Below, in pieces: positions 1 through 12,235 of a stretch of DNA of 64,000 nt (position 1 is the stretch's first letter; each line of letters opens with the position of its first letter). The notes under the pieces were generated by a model. It ran no database searches and had not been told where the DNA came from. It saw nothing but the letters and a program-made list of their open reading frames with translations. The stretch lies in assembly GCA_963555705.1 (NCBI GenBank), contig CAUVWQ010000007.1, positions 62,001 through 126,000 on the forward strand, in the 5' to 3' direction. This DNA comes from Ligustrum vulgare (taxonomy: Eukaryota > Streptophyta > Magnoliopsida > Lamiales > Oleaceae). Position numbers and translations under genes: made by a program.

Positions 1-139
1 TAACGTTTGAAAATTGCTTAAGTGTTCACTTCATTTAAAATTCACCTCTGCAATTTATATTGTAGTGAATTAACGTTTGACAATTGCTTAAGTGTTCACT
101 TCGTTTAAAATTCACCTCTACAATTTATATCGAGTGAAT

Positions 140-209
140 TAACGTTTGAAAATTGCTTAAGTGTTCACTTCGTTTAAAATTCACCTCTGTAATTTATATT
201 GGAATGAAT
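140..209. repeat. Example 70 bp monomer (class C), reference for numbering
   Basis: This is a typical 70 bp unit. The variable positions that define classes are 33 (TTCGT or TTCAT), 50-51 (GC, AC or GT) and the terminal segment from 60. Units ending TTGTAG, TTGGAA or TTGGAG plus TGAAT/TAAAT are 70 bp; units ending TCGAGTGAAT are one base shorter. The consensus has about 21 G/C in 70. Two CpGs (positions 4-5 and 32-33) are present in most units, and a third (TATCGAG) in 69 bp units. The CGTTTGAAAATT block at 4-15 and the CGTTTAAAATT block at 32-42 are imperfect internal copies of each other. Confidence 0.95.
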
Positions 210-1114
210 TAACGTTTGAAAATTGCTTAAGTGTTCACTTCATTTAAAATTCACCTCTGCAATTTATATTGGAGTGAATTAACGTTTGAAAATTGCTTAA
301 GTGTTCACTTCGTTTAAAATTCACCTCTGCAATTTATATCGAGTGAATTAACGTTTAAAAATTGCTTAAGTGTTCACTTCGTTTAAAATTCACCTCTGCA
401 ATTTATATTGTAGTGAATTAACGTTTGAAAATTGCTTAAGTGTTCACTTCGTTTAAAATTCACCTCTACAATTTATATCGAGTGAATTAACGTTTGAAAA
501 TTGCTTAAGTGTTCACTTCGTTTAAAATTCACCTCTGTAATTTATATTGGAATGAATTAACGTTTGAAAATTGCTTAAGTGTTCACTTCATTTAAAATTC
601 ACCTCTGCAATTTATATTGGAGTAAATTAACGTTTGAAAATTGCTTAAGTGTTCACTTCGTTTAAAATTCACCTCTGTAATTTATATTGGAATGAATTAA
701 CGTTTGAAAATTGCTTAAGTGTTCACTTCATTTAAAATTCACCTCTACAATTTATATTGGAGTAAATTAACGTTTGAAAATTGCTTAAGTGTTCACTTCG
801 TTTAAAATTCACCTCTGCAATTTATATCGAGTGAATTAACGTTTGAAAATTGCTTAAGTGTTCACTTCGTTTAAAATTCACCTCTGCAATTTATATTGTA
901 GTGAATTAACGTTTGAAAATTGCTTAAGTGTTCACTTCGTTAAAAATTCACCTCTACAATTTATATCGAGTGAATTAACGTTTGAAAATTGCTTAAGTGT
1001 TCACTTCGTTTAAAATTCACCTCTGTAATTTATATTGGAATGAATTAACGTTTGAAAATTGCTTAAGTGTTCACTTCGTTTAAAATTCACCTCTGCAATT
1101 TATATCGAGTGAAT

Positions 1115-1321
1115 TAACGTTTGAAAATTGCTTAAGTGTTCACTTCGTTTAAAATTCACCTCTGCAATTTATATTGAGTGAATTAAAATTGAAAATTGCT
1201 TAAGTGTTCACTTCGTTTAAAATTCACCTCTGCAATTTATATTGGAGTGAATTAACGTTTGAAAATTGTTTAAGTGTTGACTTCGTTTAAAATTCACCTC
1301 TACAATTTATATCGAGTGAAT
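1115..1321. repeat. F-G-B* module 1
   Basis: Class F ends TTGAGTGAAT. The following G starts TAAAATTGAAAATTG in place of TAACGTTTGAAAATTG, so AAAATTG occurs twice in tandem and the CpG is lost. B* then carries GTTTAAG and GTTGACTT. The three co-occurring variants mark a single ancestral event that was copied as a block. The 1,174 to 3,609 spacing to the next module is 2,435 bp. Confidence 0.9.
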
Positions 1322-3549
1322 TAACGTTTGAAAATTGCTTAAGTGTTCACTTCGTTTAAAATTCACCTCTGTAATTTATATTGGAATGAATTAACGTTTG
1401 AAAATTGCTTAAGTGTTCACTTCATTTAAAATTCACCTCTGCAATTTATATTGGAGTAAATTAACGTTTGAAAATTGCTTAAGTGTTCACTTCGTTTAAA
1501 ATTCACCTCTGCAATTTATATCGAGTGAATTAACGTTTGAAAATTGCTTAAGTGTTCACTTCGTTTAAAATTCACCTCTGCAATTTATATTGTATTGAAT
1601 TAACGTTTGAAAATTGCTTAAGTGTTCACTTCGTTTAAAATTCACCTCTACAATTTATATCGAGTGAATTAACGTTTGAAAATTGCTTAAGTGTTCACTT
1701 CGTTTAAAATTCACCTCTGTAATTTATATTGGAATGAATTAACGTTTGAAAATTGCTTAAGTGTTCACTTCATTTAAAATTCACCTCTGCAATTTATATT
1801 GGAGTAAATTAACGTTTGAAAATTGCTTAAGTGTTCACTTCGTTTAAAATTCACCTCTGCAATTTATATTGTAGTGAATTAACGTTTGAAAATTGCTTAA
1901 GTGTTCACTTCGTTTAAAATTCACCTCTACAATTTATATCGAGTGAATTAACGTTTGAAAATTGCTTAAGTGTTCACTTCGTTTAAAATTCACCTCTGTA
2001 ATTTATATTGGAATGAATTAACGTTTGAAAATTGCTTAAGTGTTCACTTCATTTAAAATTCACCTCTGCAATTTATATTGGAGTAAATTAACGTCTGAAA
2101 ATTGCTTAAGTGTTCACTTCGTTTAAAATTCACCTCTGCAATTTATATCGAGTAAATTAACGTTTGAAAATTGCTTAAGTGTTCACTTCGTTTAAAATTC
2201 ACCTCTGCAATTTATATCGAGTGAATTAACGTTTAAAAATTGCTTAAGTGTTCACTTCGTTTAAAATTCACCTCTGCAATTTATATTGTAGTGAATTAAC
2301 GTTTGAAAATTGCTTAAGTGTTCACTTCGTTTAAAATTCACCTCTACAATTTATATCGAGTGAATTAACGTTTGAAAATTGATTAAGTGTTCACTTCGTT
2401 TAAAATTCACCTCTGTAATTTATATTGGAATGAATTAACGTTTGAAAATTGCTTAAGTGTTCACTTCATTTAAAATTCACCTCTGCAATTTATATTGGAG
2501 TAAATTAACGTTTGAAAATTGCTTAAGTGTTCACTTCGTTTAAAATTCACCTCTGCAATTTATATCGAGTGAATTAACGTTTGAAAATTGCTTAAGTGTT
2601 CACTTCGTTTAAAATTCACCTCTGCAATTTATATTGTAGTGAATTAACGTTTGAAAATTGCTTAAGTGTTCACTTCGTTTAAAATTCACCTCTACAATTT
2701 ATATCGAGTGAATTAACGTTTGAAAATTGCTTAAGTGTTCACTTCGTTTAAAATTCACCTCTGTAATTTATATTGGAATGAATTAACGTTTGAAAATTGC
2801 TTAAGTGTTCACTTCATTTAAAATTCACCTCTGCAATTTATATTGGAGTGAATTAACGTTTGAAAATTGCTTAAGTGTTCACTTCGTTTAAAATTCACCT
2901 CTGCAATTTATATCGAGTGAATTAACGTTTAAAAATTGCTTAAGTGTTCACTTCGTTTAAAATTCACCTCTGTAATTTATATTGGAATGAATTAACGTTT
3001 GAAAATTGCTTAAGTGTTCACTTCATTTAAAATTCACCTCTGCAATTTATATTGGAGTAAATTAACGTTTGAAAATTGCTTAAGTGTTCACTTCGTTTAA
3101 AATTCACCTCTGTAATTTATATTGGAATGAATTAACGTTTGAAAATTGCTTAAGTGTTCACTTCATTTAAAATTCACCTCTACAATTTATATTGGAGTAA
3201 ATTAACGTTTGAAAATTGCTTAAGTGTTCACTTCGTTTAAAATTCACCTCTGCAATTTATATCGAGTGAATTAACGTTTGAAAATTGCTTAAGTGTTCAC
3301 TTCGTTTAAAATTCACCTCTGCAATTTATATTGTAGTGAATTAACGTTTGAAAATTGCTTAAGTGTTCACTTCGTTTAAAATTCACCTCTACAATTTATA
3401 TCGAGTGAATTAACGTTTGAAAATTGCTTAAGTGTTCACTTCGTTTAAAATTCACCTCTGTAATTTATATTGGAATGAATTAACGTTTGAAAATTGCTTA
3501 AGTGTTCACTTCGTTTAAAATTCACCTCTGCAATTTATATCGAGTGAAT

Positions 3550-3756
3550 TAACGTTTGAAAATTGCTTAAGTGTTCACTTCGTTTAAAATTCACCTCTGC
3601 AATTTATATTGAGTGAATTAAAATTGAAAATTGCTTAAGTGTTCACTTCGTTTAAAATTCACCTCTGCAATTTATATTGGAGTGAATTAACGTTTGAAAA
3701 TTGTTTAAGTGTTGACTTCGTTTAAAATTCACCTCTACAATTTATATCGAGTGAAT
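3550..3756. repeat. F-G-B* module 2
   Basis: This is the first module of 2,152 bp copy 1. It is preceded by C-E and followed by C-D-E-E-E. Confidence 0.9.
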
Positions 3757-4381
3757 TAACGTTTGAAAATTGCTTAAGTGTTCACTTCGTTTAAAATTCA
3801 CCTCTGTAATTTATATTGGAATGAATTAACGTTTGAAAATTGCTTAAGTGTTCACTTCATTTAAAATTCACCTCTGCAATTTATATTGGAGTAAATTAAC
3901 GTTTGAAAATTGCTTAAGTGTTCACTTCGTTTAAAATTCACCTCTGCAATTTATATCGAGTGAATTAACGTTTGAAAATTGCTTAAGTGTTCACTTCGTT
4001 TAAAATTCACCTCTGCAATTTATATCGAGTGAATTAACGTTTGAAAATTGCTTAAGTGTTCACTTCGTTTAAAATTCACCTCTGCAATTTATATCGAGTG
4101 AATTAACGTTTGAAAATTGCTTAAGTGTTCACTTCGTTTAAAATTCACCTCTGCAATTTATATTGTAGTGAATTAACGTTTGAAAATTGCTTAAGTGTTC
4201 ACTTCGTTTAAAATTCACCTCTACAATTTATATCGAGTGAATTAACGTTTGAAAATTGCTTAAGTGTTCACTTCGTTTAAAATTCACCTCTGTAATTTAT
4301 ATTGGAATGAATTAACGTTTGAAAATTGCTTAAGTGTTCACTTCGTTTAAAATTCACCTCTGCAATTTATATCGAGTGAAT

Positions 4382-4588
4382 TAACGTTTGAAAATTGCTT
4401 AAGTGTTCACTTCGTTTAAAATTCACCTCTGCAATTTATATTGAGTGAATTAAAATTGAAAATTGCTTAAGTGTTCACTTCGTTTAAAATTCACCTCTGC
4501 AATTTATATTGGAGTGAATTAACGTTTGAAAATTGTTTAAGTGTTGACTTCGTTTAAAATTCACCTCTACAATTTATATCGAGTGAAT
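4382..4588. repeat. F-G-B* module 3
   Basis: It lies 832 bp after module 2 and is followed by C and an E with TTTCTTAAG. Confidence 0.9.
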
Positions 4589-5701
4589 TAACGTTTGAAA
4601 ATTGCTTAAGTGTTCACTTCGTTTAAAATTCACCTCTGTAATTTATATTGGAATGAATTAACGTTTGAAAATTGCTTAAGTGTTCACTTCGTTTAAAATT
4701 CACCTCTGCAATTTATATCGAGTGAATTAACGTTTGAAAATTTCTTAAGTGTTCACTTCGTTTAAAATTCACCTCTGCAATTTATATCGAGTGAATTAAC
4801 GTTTGAAAATTGCTTAAGTGTTCACTTCGTTTAAAATTCACCTCTGCAATTTATATTGTAGTGAATTAACGTTTGAAAATTGCTTAAGTGTTCACTTCGT
4901 TTAAAATTCACCTCTACAATTTATATCGAGTGAATTAACGTTTGAAAATTGCTTAAGTGTTCACTTCGTTTAAAATTCACCTCTGTAATTTATATTGGAA
5001 TGAATTAACGTTTGAAAATTGCTTAAGTGTTCACTTCGTTTAAAATTCACCTCTACAATTTATATCGAGTGAATTAACGTTTGAAAATTGCTTAAGTGTT
5101 CACTTCGTTTAAAATTCACCTCTGTAATTTATATTGGAATGAATTAACGTTTGAAAATTGCTTAAGTGTTCACTTCATTTAAAATTCACCTCTGCAATTT
5201 ATATTGGAGTAAATTAACGTTTGAAAATTGCTTAAGTGTTCACTTCGTTTAAAATTCACCTCTGTAATTTATATTGGAATGAATTAACGTTTGAAAATTG
5301 CTTAAGTGTTCACTTCATTTAAAATTCACCTCTACAATTTATATTGGAGTAAATTAACGTTTGAAAATTGCTTAAGTGTTCACTTCGTTTAAAATTCACC
5401 TCTGCAATTTATATCGAGTGAATTAACGTTTGAAAATTGCTTAAGTGTTCACTTCGTTTAAAATTCACCTCTGCAATTTATATTGTAGTGAATTAACGTT
5501 TGAAAATTGCTTAAGTGTTCACTTCGTTTAAAATTCACCTCTACAATTTATATCGAGTGAATTAACGTTTGAAAATTGCTTAAGTGTTCACTTCGTTTAA
5601 AATTCACCTCTGTAATTTATATTGGAATGAATTAACGTTTGAAAATTGCTTAAGTGTTCACTTCGTTTAAAATTCACCTCTGCAATTTATATCGAGTGAA
5701 T

Positions 5702-5908
5702 TAACGTTTGAAAATTGCTTAAGTGTTCACTTCGTTTAAAATTCACCTCTGCAATTTATATTGAGTGAATTAAAATTGAAAATTGCTTAAGTGTTCACTT
5801 CGTTTAAAATTCACCTCTGCAATTTATATTGGAGTGAATTAACGTTTGAAAATTGTTTAAGTGTTGACTTCGTTTAAAATTCACCTCTACAATTTATATC
5901 GAGTGAAT
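5702..5908. repeat. F-G-B* module 4
   Basis: It is the copy of module 2 in the second 2,152 bp unit. Confidence 0.9.
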
Positions 5909-6533
5909 TAACGTTTGAAAATTGCTTAAGTGTTCACTTCGTTTAAAATTCACCTCTGTAATTTATATTGGAATGAATTAACGTTTGAAAATTGCTTAAG
6001 TGTTCACTTCATTTAAAATTCACCTCTGCAATTTATATTGGAGTAAATTAACGTTTGAAAATTGCTTAAGTGTTCACTTCGTTTAAAATTCACCTCTGCA
6101 ATTTATATCGAGTGAATTAACGTTTGAAAATTGCTTAAGTGTTCACTTCGTTTAAAATTCACCTCTGCAATTTATATCGAGTGAATTAACGTTTGAAAAT
6201 TGCTTAAGTGTTCACTTCGTTTAAAATTCACCTCTGCAATTTATATCGAGTGAATTAACGTTTGAAAATTGCTTAAGTGTTCACTTCGTTTAAAATTCAC
6301 CTCTGCAATTTATATTGTAGTGAATTAACGTTTGAAAATTGCTTAAGTGTTCACTTCGTTTAAAATTCACCTCTACAATTTATATCGAGTGAATTAACGT
6401 TTGAAAATTGCTTAAGTGTTCACTTCGTTTAAAATTCACCTCTGTAATTTATATTGGAATGAATTAACGTTTGAAAATTGCTTAAGTGTTCACTTCGTTT
6501 AAAATTCACCTCTGCAATTTATATCGAGTGAAT

Positions 6534-6740
6534 TAACGTTTGAAAATTGCTTAAGTGTTCACTTCGTTTAAAATTCACCTCTGCAATTTATATTGAGTGA
6601 ATTAAAATTGAAAATTGCTTAAGTGTTCACTTCGTTTAAAATTCACCTCTGCAATTTATATTGGAGTGAATTAACGTTTGAAAATTGTTTAAGTGTTGAC
6701 TTCGTTTAAAATTCACCTCTACAATTTATATCGAGTGAAT
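6534..6740. repeat. F-G-B* module 5
   Basis: It is the copy of module 3 in the second 2,152 bp unit. Confidence 0.9.
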
Positions 6741-7226
6741 TAACGTTTGAAAATTGCTTAAGTGTTCACTTCGTTTAAAATTCACCTCTGTAATTTATAT
6801 TGGAATGAATTAACGTTTGAAAATTGCTTAAGTGTTCACTTCGTTTAAAATTCACCTCTGCAATTTATATCGAGTGAATTAACGTTTGAAAATTTCTTAA
6901 GTGTTCACTTCGTTTAAAATTCACCTCTGCAATTTATATCGAGTGAATTAACGTTTGAAAATTGCTTAAGTGTTCACTTCGTTTAAAATTCACCTCTGCA
7001 ATTTATATTGTAGTGAATTAACGTTTGAAAATTGCTTAAGTGTTCACTTCGTTTAAAATTCACCTCTACAATTTATATCGAGTGAATTAACGTTTGAAAA
7101 TTGCTTAAGTGTTCACTTCGTTTAAAATTCACCTCTGTAATTTATATTGGAATGAATTAACGTTTGAAAATTGCTTAAGTGTTCACTTCGTTTAAAATTC
7201 ACCTCTGCAATTTATATCGAGTGAAT

Positions 7227-7364
7227 TAACGTTTGAAAATTGCTTAAGTGTTCACTTCGTTTAAAATTCACCTCTGCAATTTATATTGAGTGAATTAAAA
7301 TTGAAAATTGCTTAAGTGTTCACTTCGTTTAAAATTCACCTCTGTAATTTATATTGGAATGAAT
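7227..7364. repeat. Broken F-G module: F followed by a G/C chimeric monomer
   Basis: F is normal, but the next unit has the G start (TAAAATTG) joined to a C end (GTAAT, TTGGAATGAAT), and B* is missing. This places a crossover between monomer positions of about 15 and 50 of a G and a C unit. It coincides with the left edge of the 2.2 kb repeat domain. Confidence 0.85.
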
Positions 7365-9245
7365 TAACGTTTGAAAATTGCTTAAGTGTTCACTTCATTT
7401 AAAATTCACCTCTGCAATTTATATTGGAGTAAATTAACGTTTGAAAATTGCTTAAGTGTTCACTTCGTTTAAAATTCACCTCTACAATTTATATCGAGTG
7501 AATTAACGTTTGAAAATTGATTAAGTGTTCACTTCGTTTAAAATTCACCTCTGTAATTTATATTGGAATGAATTAACGTTTGAAAATTGCTTAAGTGTTC
7601 ACTTCATTTAAAATTCACCTCTGCAATTTATATTGGAGTAAATTAACGTTTGAAAATTGCTTAAGTGTTCACTTCGTTTAAAATTCACCTCTGCTATTTA
7701 TATCGAGTGAATTAACGTTTGAAACTTGGTTAAGTGTTCACTTCGTTTAAAATTCACCTCTGTAATTTATATTGGAATGAATTAACGTTTGAAAATTGCT
7801 TAAGTGTTCACTTCATTTAAAATTCACCTCTACAATTTATATTGGAGTAAATTAACGTTTGAAAATTGCTTAAGTGTTCACTTCGTTTAAAATTCACCTC
7901 TGCAATTTATATCGAGTGAATTAACGTTTGAAAATTGCTTAAGTGTTCACTTCGTTTAAAATTCACCTCTGCAATTTATATTGTAGTGAATTAACGTTTG
8001 AAAATTGCTTAAGTGTTCACTTCGTTTAAAATTCACCTCTGTAATTTATATTGGAATGAATTAACGTTTGAAAATTGCTTAAGTGTTCACTTCATTTAAA
8101 ATTCACCTCTGCAATTTATATTGGAGTAAATTAACGTTTGAAAATTGCTTAAGTGTTCACTTCGTTTAAAATTCACCTCTGTAATTTATATTGGAATGAA
8201 TTAACGTTTGAAAATTGCTTAAGTGTTCACTTCATTTAAAATTCACCTCTGCAATTTATATTGGAGTAAATTAACGTTTGAAAATTGCTTAAGTGTTCAC
8301 TTCGTTTAAAATTCACCTCTGCAATTTATATCGAGTGAATTAACGTTTGAAAATTGCTTAAGTGTTCACTTCGTTTAAAATTCACCTCTGCAATTTATAT
8401 TGTAGTGAATTAACGTTTGAAAATTGCTTAAGTGTTCACTTCGTTTAAAATTCACCTCTACAATTTATATCGAGTGAATTAACGTTTGAAAATTGCTTAA
8501 GTGTTCACTTCGTTTAAAATTCACCTCTGTAATTTATATTGGAATGAATTAACGTTTGAAAATTGCTTAAGTGTTCACTTCATTTAAAATTCACCTCTGC
8601 AATTTATATTGGAGTAAATTAACGTTTGAAAATTGCTTAAGTGTTCACTTCATTTAAAATTCACCTCTACAATTTATATTGGAGTAAATTAACGTTTGAA
8701 AATTGCTTAAGTGTTCACTTCGTTTAAAATTCACCTCTGCAATTTATATTGGAATGAATTAACGTTTGAAAATTGCTTAAGTGTTCACTTCGTTTAAAAT
8801 TCACCTCTGCAATTTATATTGTAGTGAATTAACGTTTGAAAATTGCTTAAGTGTTCACTTCGTTTAAAATTCACCTCTGCAATTTATATCGAGTGAATTA
8901 ACGTTTGAAAATTGCTTAAGTGTTCACTTCGTTTAAAATTCACCTCTGCAATTTATATCGAGTGAATTAACGTTTGAAAATTGCTTAAGTGTTCACTTCG
9001 TTTAAAATTCACCTCTGCAATTTATATTGTAGTGAATTAACGTTTGAAAATTGCTTAAGTGTTCACTTCGTTTAAAATTCACCTCTACAATTTATATCGA
9101 GTGAATTAACGTTTGAAAATTGCTTAAGTGTTCACTTCGTTTAAAATTCACCTCTGTAATTTATATTGGAATGAATTAACGTTTGAAAATTGCTTAAGTG
9201 TTCACTTCGTTTAAAATTCACCTCTGCAATTTATATCGAGTGAAT

Positions 9246-9452
9246 TAACGTTTGAAAATTGCTTAAGTGTTCACTTCGTTTAAAATTCACCTCTGCAATT
9301 TATATTGAGTGAATTAAAATTGAAAATTGCTTAAGTGTTCACTTCGTTTAAAATTCACCTCTGCAATTTATATTGGAGTGAATTAACGTTTGAAAATTGT
9401 TTAAGTGTTGACTTCGTTTAAAATTCACCTCTACAATTTATATCGAGTGAAT
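9246..9452. repeat. F-G-B* module 7
   Basis: This complete module closes the rearranged early 2.2 kb unit. Confidence 0.9.
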
Positions 9453-11678
9453 TAACGTTTGAAAATTGCTTAAGTGTTCACTTCGTTTAAAATTCACCTC
9501 TGTAATTTATATTGGAATGAATTAACGTTTGAAAATTGCTTAAGTGTTCACTTCATTTAAAATTCACCTCTGCAATTTATATTGGAGTAAATTAACGTTT
9601 GAAAATTGCTTAAGTGTTCACTTCGTTTAAAATTCACCTCTGCAATTTATATCGAGTGAATTAACGTTTGAAAATTGCTTAAGTGTTCACTTCGTTTAAA
9701 ATTCACCTCTGCAATTTATATCGAGTGAATTAACGTTTGAAAATTGCTTAAGTGTTCACTTCGTTTAAAATTCACCTCTACAATTTATATCGAGTGAATT
9801 AACGTTTGAAAATTGCTTAAGTGTTCACTTCGTTTAAAATTCACCACTGTAATTTATATTGGAATGAATTAACGTTTGAAAATTGCTTAAGTGTTCACTT
9901 CATTTAAAATTCACCTCTGCAATTTATATTGGAGTAAATTAACGTTTGAAAATTGCTTAAGTGTTCACTTCGTTTAAAATTCACCTCTGCAATTTATATC
10001 GAGTGAATTAACGTTTAAAAATTGCTTAAGTGTTCACTTCGTTTAAAATTCACCTCTGCAATTTATATTGTAGTGAATTAACGTTTGAAAATTGCTTAAG
10101 TGTTCACTTCGTTTAAAATTCACCTCTACAATTTATATCGAGTGAATTAACGTTTGAAAATTGATTAAGTGTTCACTTCGTTTAAAATTCACCTCTGTAA
10201 TTTATATTGGAATGAATTAACGTTTGAAAATTGCTTAAGTGTTCACTTCATTTAAAATTCACCTCTGCAATTTATATTGGAGTAAATTAACGTTTGAAAA
10301 TTGCTTAAGTGTTCACTTCGTTTAAAATTCACCTCTGCTATTTATATCGAGTGAATTAACGTTTGAAACTTGGTTAAGTGTTCACTTCGTTTAAAATTCA
10401 CCTCTGTAATTTATATTGGAATGAATTAACGTTTGAAAATTGCTTAAGTGTTCACTTCATTTAAAATTCACCTCTACAATTTATATTGGAGTAAATTAAC
10501 GTTTGAAAATTGCTTAAGTGTTCACTTCGTTTAAAATTCACCTCTGCAATTTATATCGAGTGAATTAACGTTTGAAAATTGCTTAAGTGTTCACTTCGTT
10601 TAAAATTCACCTCTGCAATTTATATTGTAGTGAATTAACGTTTGAAAATTGCTTAAGTGTTCACTTCGTTTAAAATTCACCTCTGTAATTTATATTGGAA
10701 TGAATTAACGTTTGAAAATTGCTTAAGTGTTCACTTCATTTAAAATTCACCTCTGCAATTTATATTGGAGTAAATTAACGTTTGAAAATTGCTTAAGTGT
10801 TCACTTCGTTTAAAATTCACCTCTGTAATTTATATTGGAATGAATTAACGTTTGAAAATTGCTTAAGTGTTCACTTCATTTAAAATTCACCTCTACAATT
10901 TATATTGGAGTAAATTAACGTTTGAAAATTGCTTAAGTGTTCACTTCGTTTAAAATTCACCTCTGCAATTTATATTGGAATGAATTAACGTTTGAAAATT
11001 GCTTAAGTGTTCACTTCGTTTAAAATTCACCTCTGCAATTTATATTGTAGTGAATTAACGTTTGAAAATTGCTTAAGTGTTCACTTCGTTTAAAATTCAC
11101 CTCTGCAATTTATATCGAGTGAATTAACGTTTGAAAATTGCTTAAGTGTTCACTTCGTTTAAAATTCACCTCTGCAATTTATATCGAGTGAATTAACGTT
11201 TGAAAATTGCTTAAGTGTTCACTTCGTTTAAAATTCACCTCTGCAATTTATATTGTAGTGAATTAACGTTTGAAAATTGCTTAAGTGTTCACTTCGTTTA
11301 AAATTCACCTCTACAATTTATATCGAGTGAATTAACGTTTGAAAATTGCTTAAGTGTTCACTTCGTTTAAAATTCACCTCTGTAATTTATATTGGAATGA
11401 ATTAACGTTTGAAAATTGCTTAAGTGTTCACTTCGTTTAAAATTCACCTCTGCAATTTATATCGAGTGAATTAACGTTTGAAAATTGCTTAAGTGTTCAC
11501 TTCGTTTAAAATTCACCTCTGCAATTTATATTGAGTGAATTAAAATTGAAAATTGCTTAAGTGTTCACTTCGTTTAAAATTCACCTCTGCAATTTATATT
11601 GGAGTGAATTAACGTTTGAAAATTGTTTAAGTGTTGACTTCGTTTAAAATTCACCTCTACAATTTATATCGAGTGAAT
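9453..11678. repeat. 2,226 bp higher-order unit
   Basis: This unit runs from the monomer after one B* to the end of the next B*. Compared with the three copies downstream it has an E (69 bp) where they have an A with CACCCCTG (70 bp), which accounts for the one-base difference in unit length. Confidence 0.85.
11472..11678. repeat. F-G-B* module 8
   Basis: This complete module closes the 2,226 bp unit. Confidence 0.9.
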
Positions 11679-12235
11679 TAACGTTTGAAAATTGCTTAAG
11701 TGTTCACTTCGTTTAAAATTCACCTCTGTAATTTATATTGGAATGAATTAACGTTTGAAAATTGCTTAAGTGTTCACTTCATTTAAAATTCACCTCTGCA
11801 ATTTATATTGGAGTAAATTAACGTTTGAAAATTGCTTAAGTGTTCACTTCGTTTAAAATTCACCTCTGCTATTTATATCGAGTGAATTAACGTTTGAAAC
11901 TTGGTTAAGTGTTCACTTCGTTTAAAATTCACCTCTGTAATTTATATTGGAATGAATTAACGTTTGAAAATTGCTTAAGTGTTCACTTCATTTAAAATTC
12001 ACCTCTGCAATTTATATTGGAGTAAATTAACGTTTGAAAATTGCTTAAGTGTTCACTTCGTTTAAAATTCACCTCTGCAATTTATATCGAGTGAATTAAC
12101 GTTTGAAAATTGCTTAAGTGTTCACTTCGTTTAAAATTCACCTCTGCAATTTATATTGTAGTGAATTACCGTTTGAAAATTGCTTAAGTGTTCACTTCGT
12201 TTAAAATTCACCTCTACAATTTATATCGAGTGAAT
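11679..12235. repeat. 557 bp (8-monomer) partial block between 2.2 kb units
   Basis: This block (C-D-GCTAT-C(ACTTGG)-D-E-A-B) separates two full units and changes the spacing of all markers from 2,227 to 2,784 bp. It repeats the GCTAT/GAAACTTGG pair (11,869/11,896) out of phase with its neighbours, as expected after unequal exchange between misaligned units. A private TTACCG variant lies at about 12,167; the same change recurs near 23,641. Confidence 0.8.

Larger units (their letters stand above)
1..2922. repeat. Domain I: irregular pentamer-based array (A-B-C-D-E, 348 bp)
   Basis: Monomers follow the order A-B-C-D-E (70+69+70+70+69 = 348 bp) with local skips such as C-D-C-Da and A-B-C-D-A-B-C-D. 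The first unit is an A with TTCAT, and the second carries a private TTTGACAATTG. Other private changes: TTAAAAATTC at about 940, TGTATTGAAT near 1,590 and TAACGTCTG at 2,089. One F-G-B* module sits at 1,115-1,321. No gene or spacer is present. Confidence 0.85.
2923..5074. repeat. 2,152 bp higher-order unit, copy 1
   Basis: This 31-monomer block is repeated immediately downstream. The order is C-D-C-Da-E-A-B-C-E-F-G-B*-C-D-E-E-E-A-B-C-E-F-G-B*-C-E-E-A-B-C-B. Matching landmarks at exactly 2,152 bp spacing are the F/G junctions (3,609 and 5,761; 4,441 and 6,593) and a rare TTTCTTAAG variant (GAAAATTTCTT at 4,736 and 6,888). The first monomer carries TTTAAAAATTG where copy 2 has TTTGAAAATTG. Confidence 0.9.
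5075..7226. repeat. 2,152 bp higher-order unit, copy 2
   Basis: This is the second tandem copy of the 31-monomer block. Its last monomer is class E where copy 1 ends in class B, which is a single A/G difference at monomer position 50. Inside each copy an 832 bp 12-mer (F-G-B*-C-D-E-E-E-A-B-C-E) separates the two F/G junctions. The near identity over 2 kb implies a recent unequal exchange or block duplication. Confidence 0.9.
7227..9452. repeat. 2.2 kb higher-order unit, rearranged early copy
   Basis: This copy shares the GATTAAG, GCTAT and GAAACTTGG monomers (7,519, 7,693, 7,721) with later copies. Relative to the next copy it lacks a run of about seven monomers near its start and carries an extra E-A-B-C-D pentamer near the middle. 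Its right half, from the unusual GCAAT-TTGGAATG monomer at about 8,739 to the F-G-B* module, matches the next copy at a 2,226 bp offset. Confidence 0.75.

Noticed and set aside
1..2922. Array edge or telomere at the window start
   Set aside because: The first bases are a perfectly ordinary monomer start, there is no telomere-type short repeat, and divergence does not rise towards position 1.
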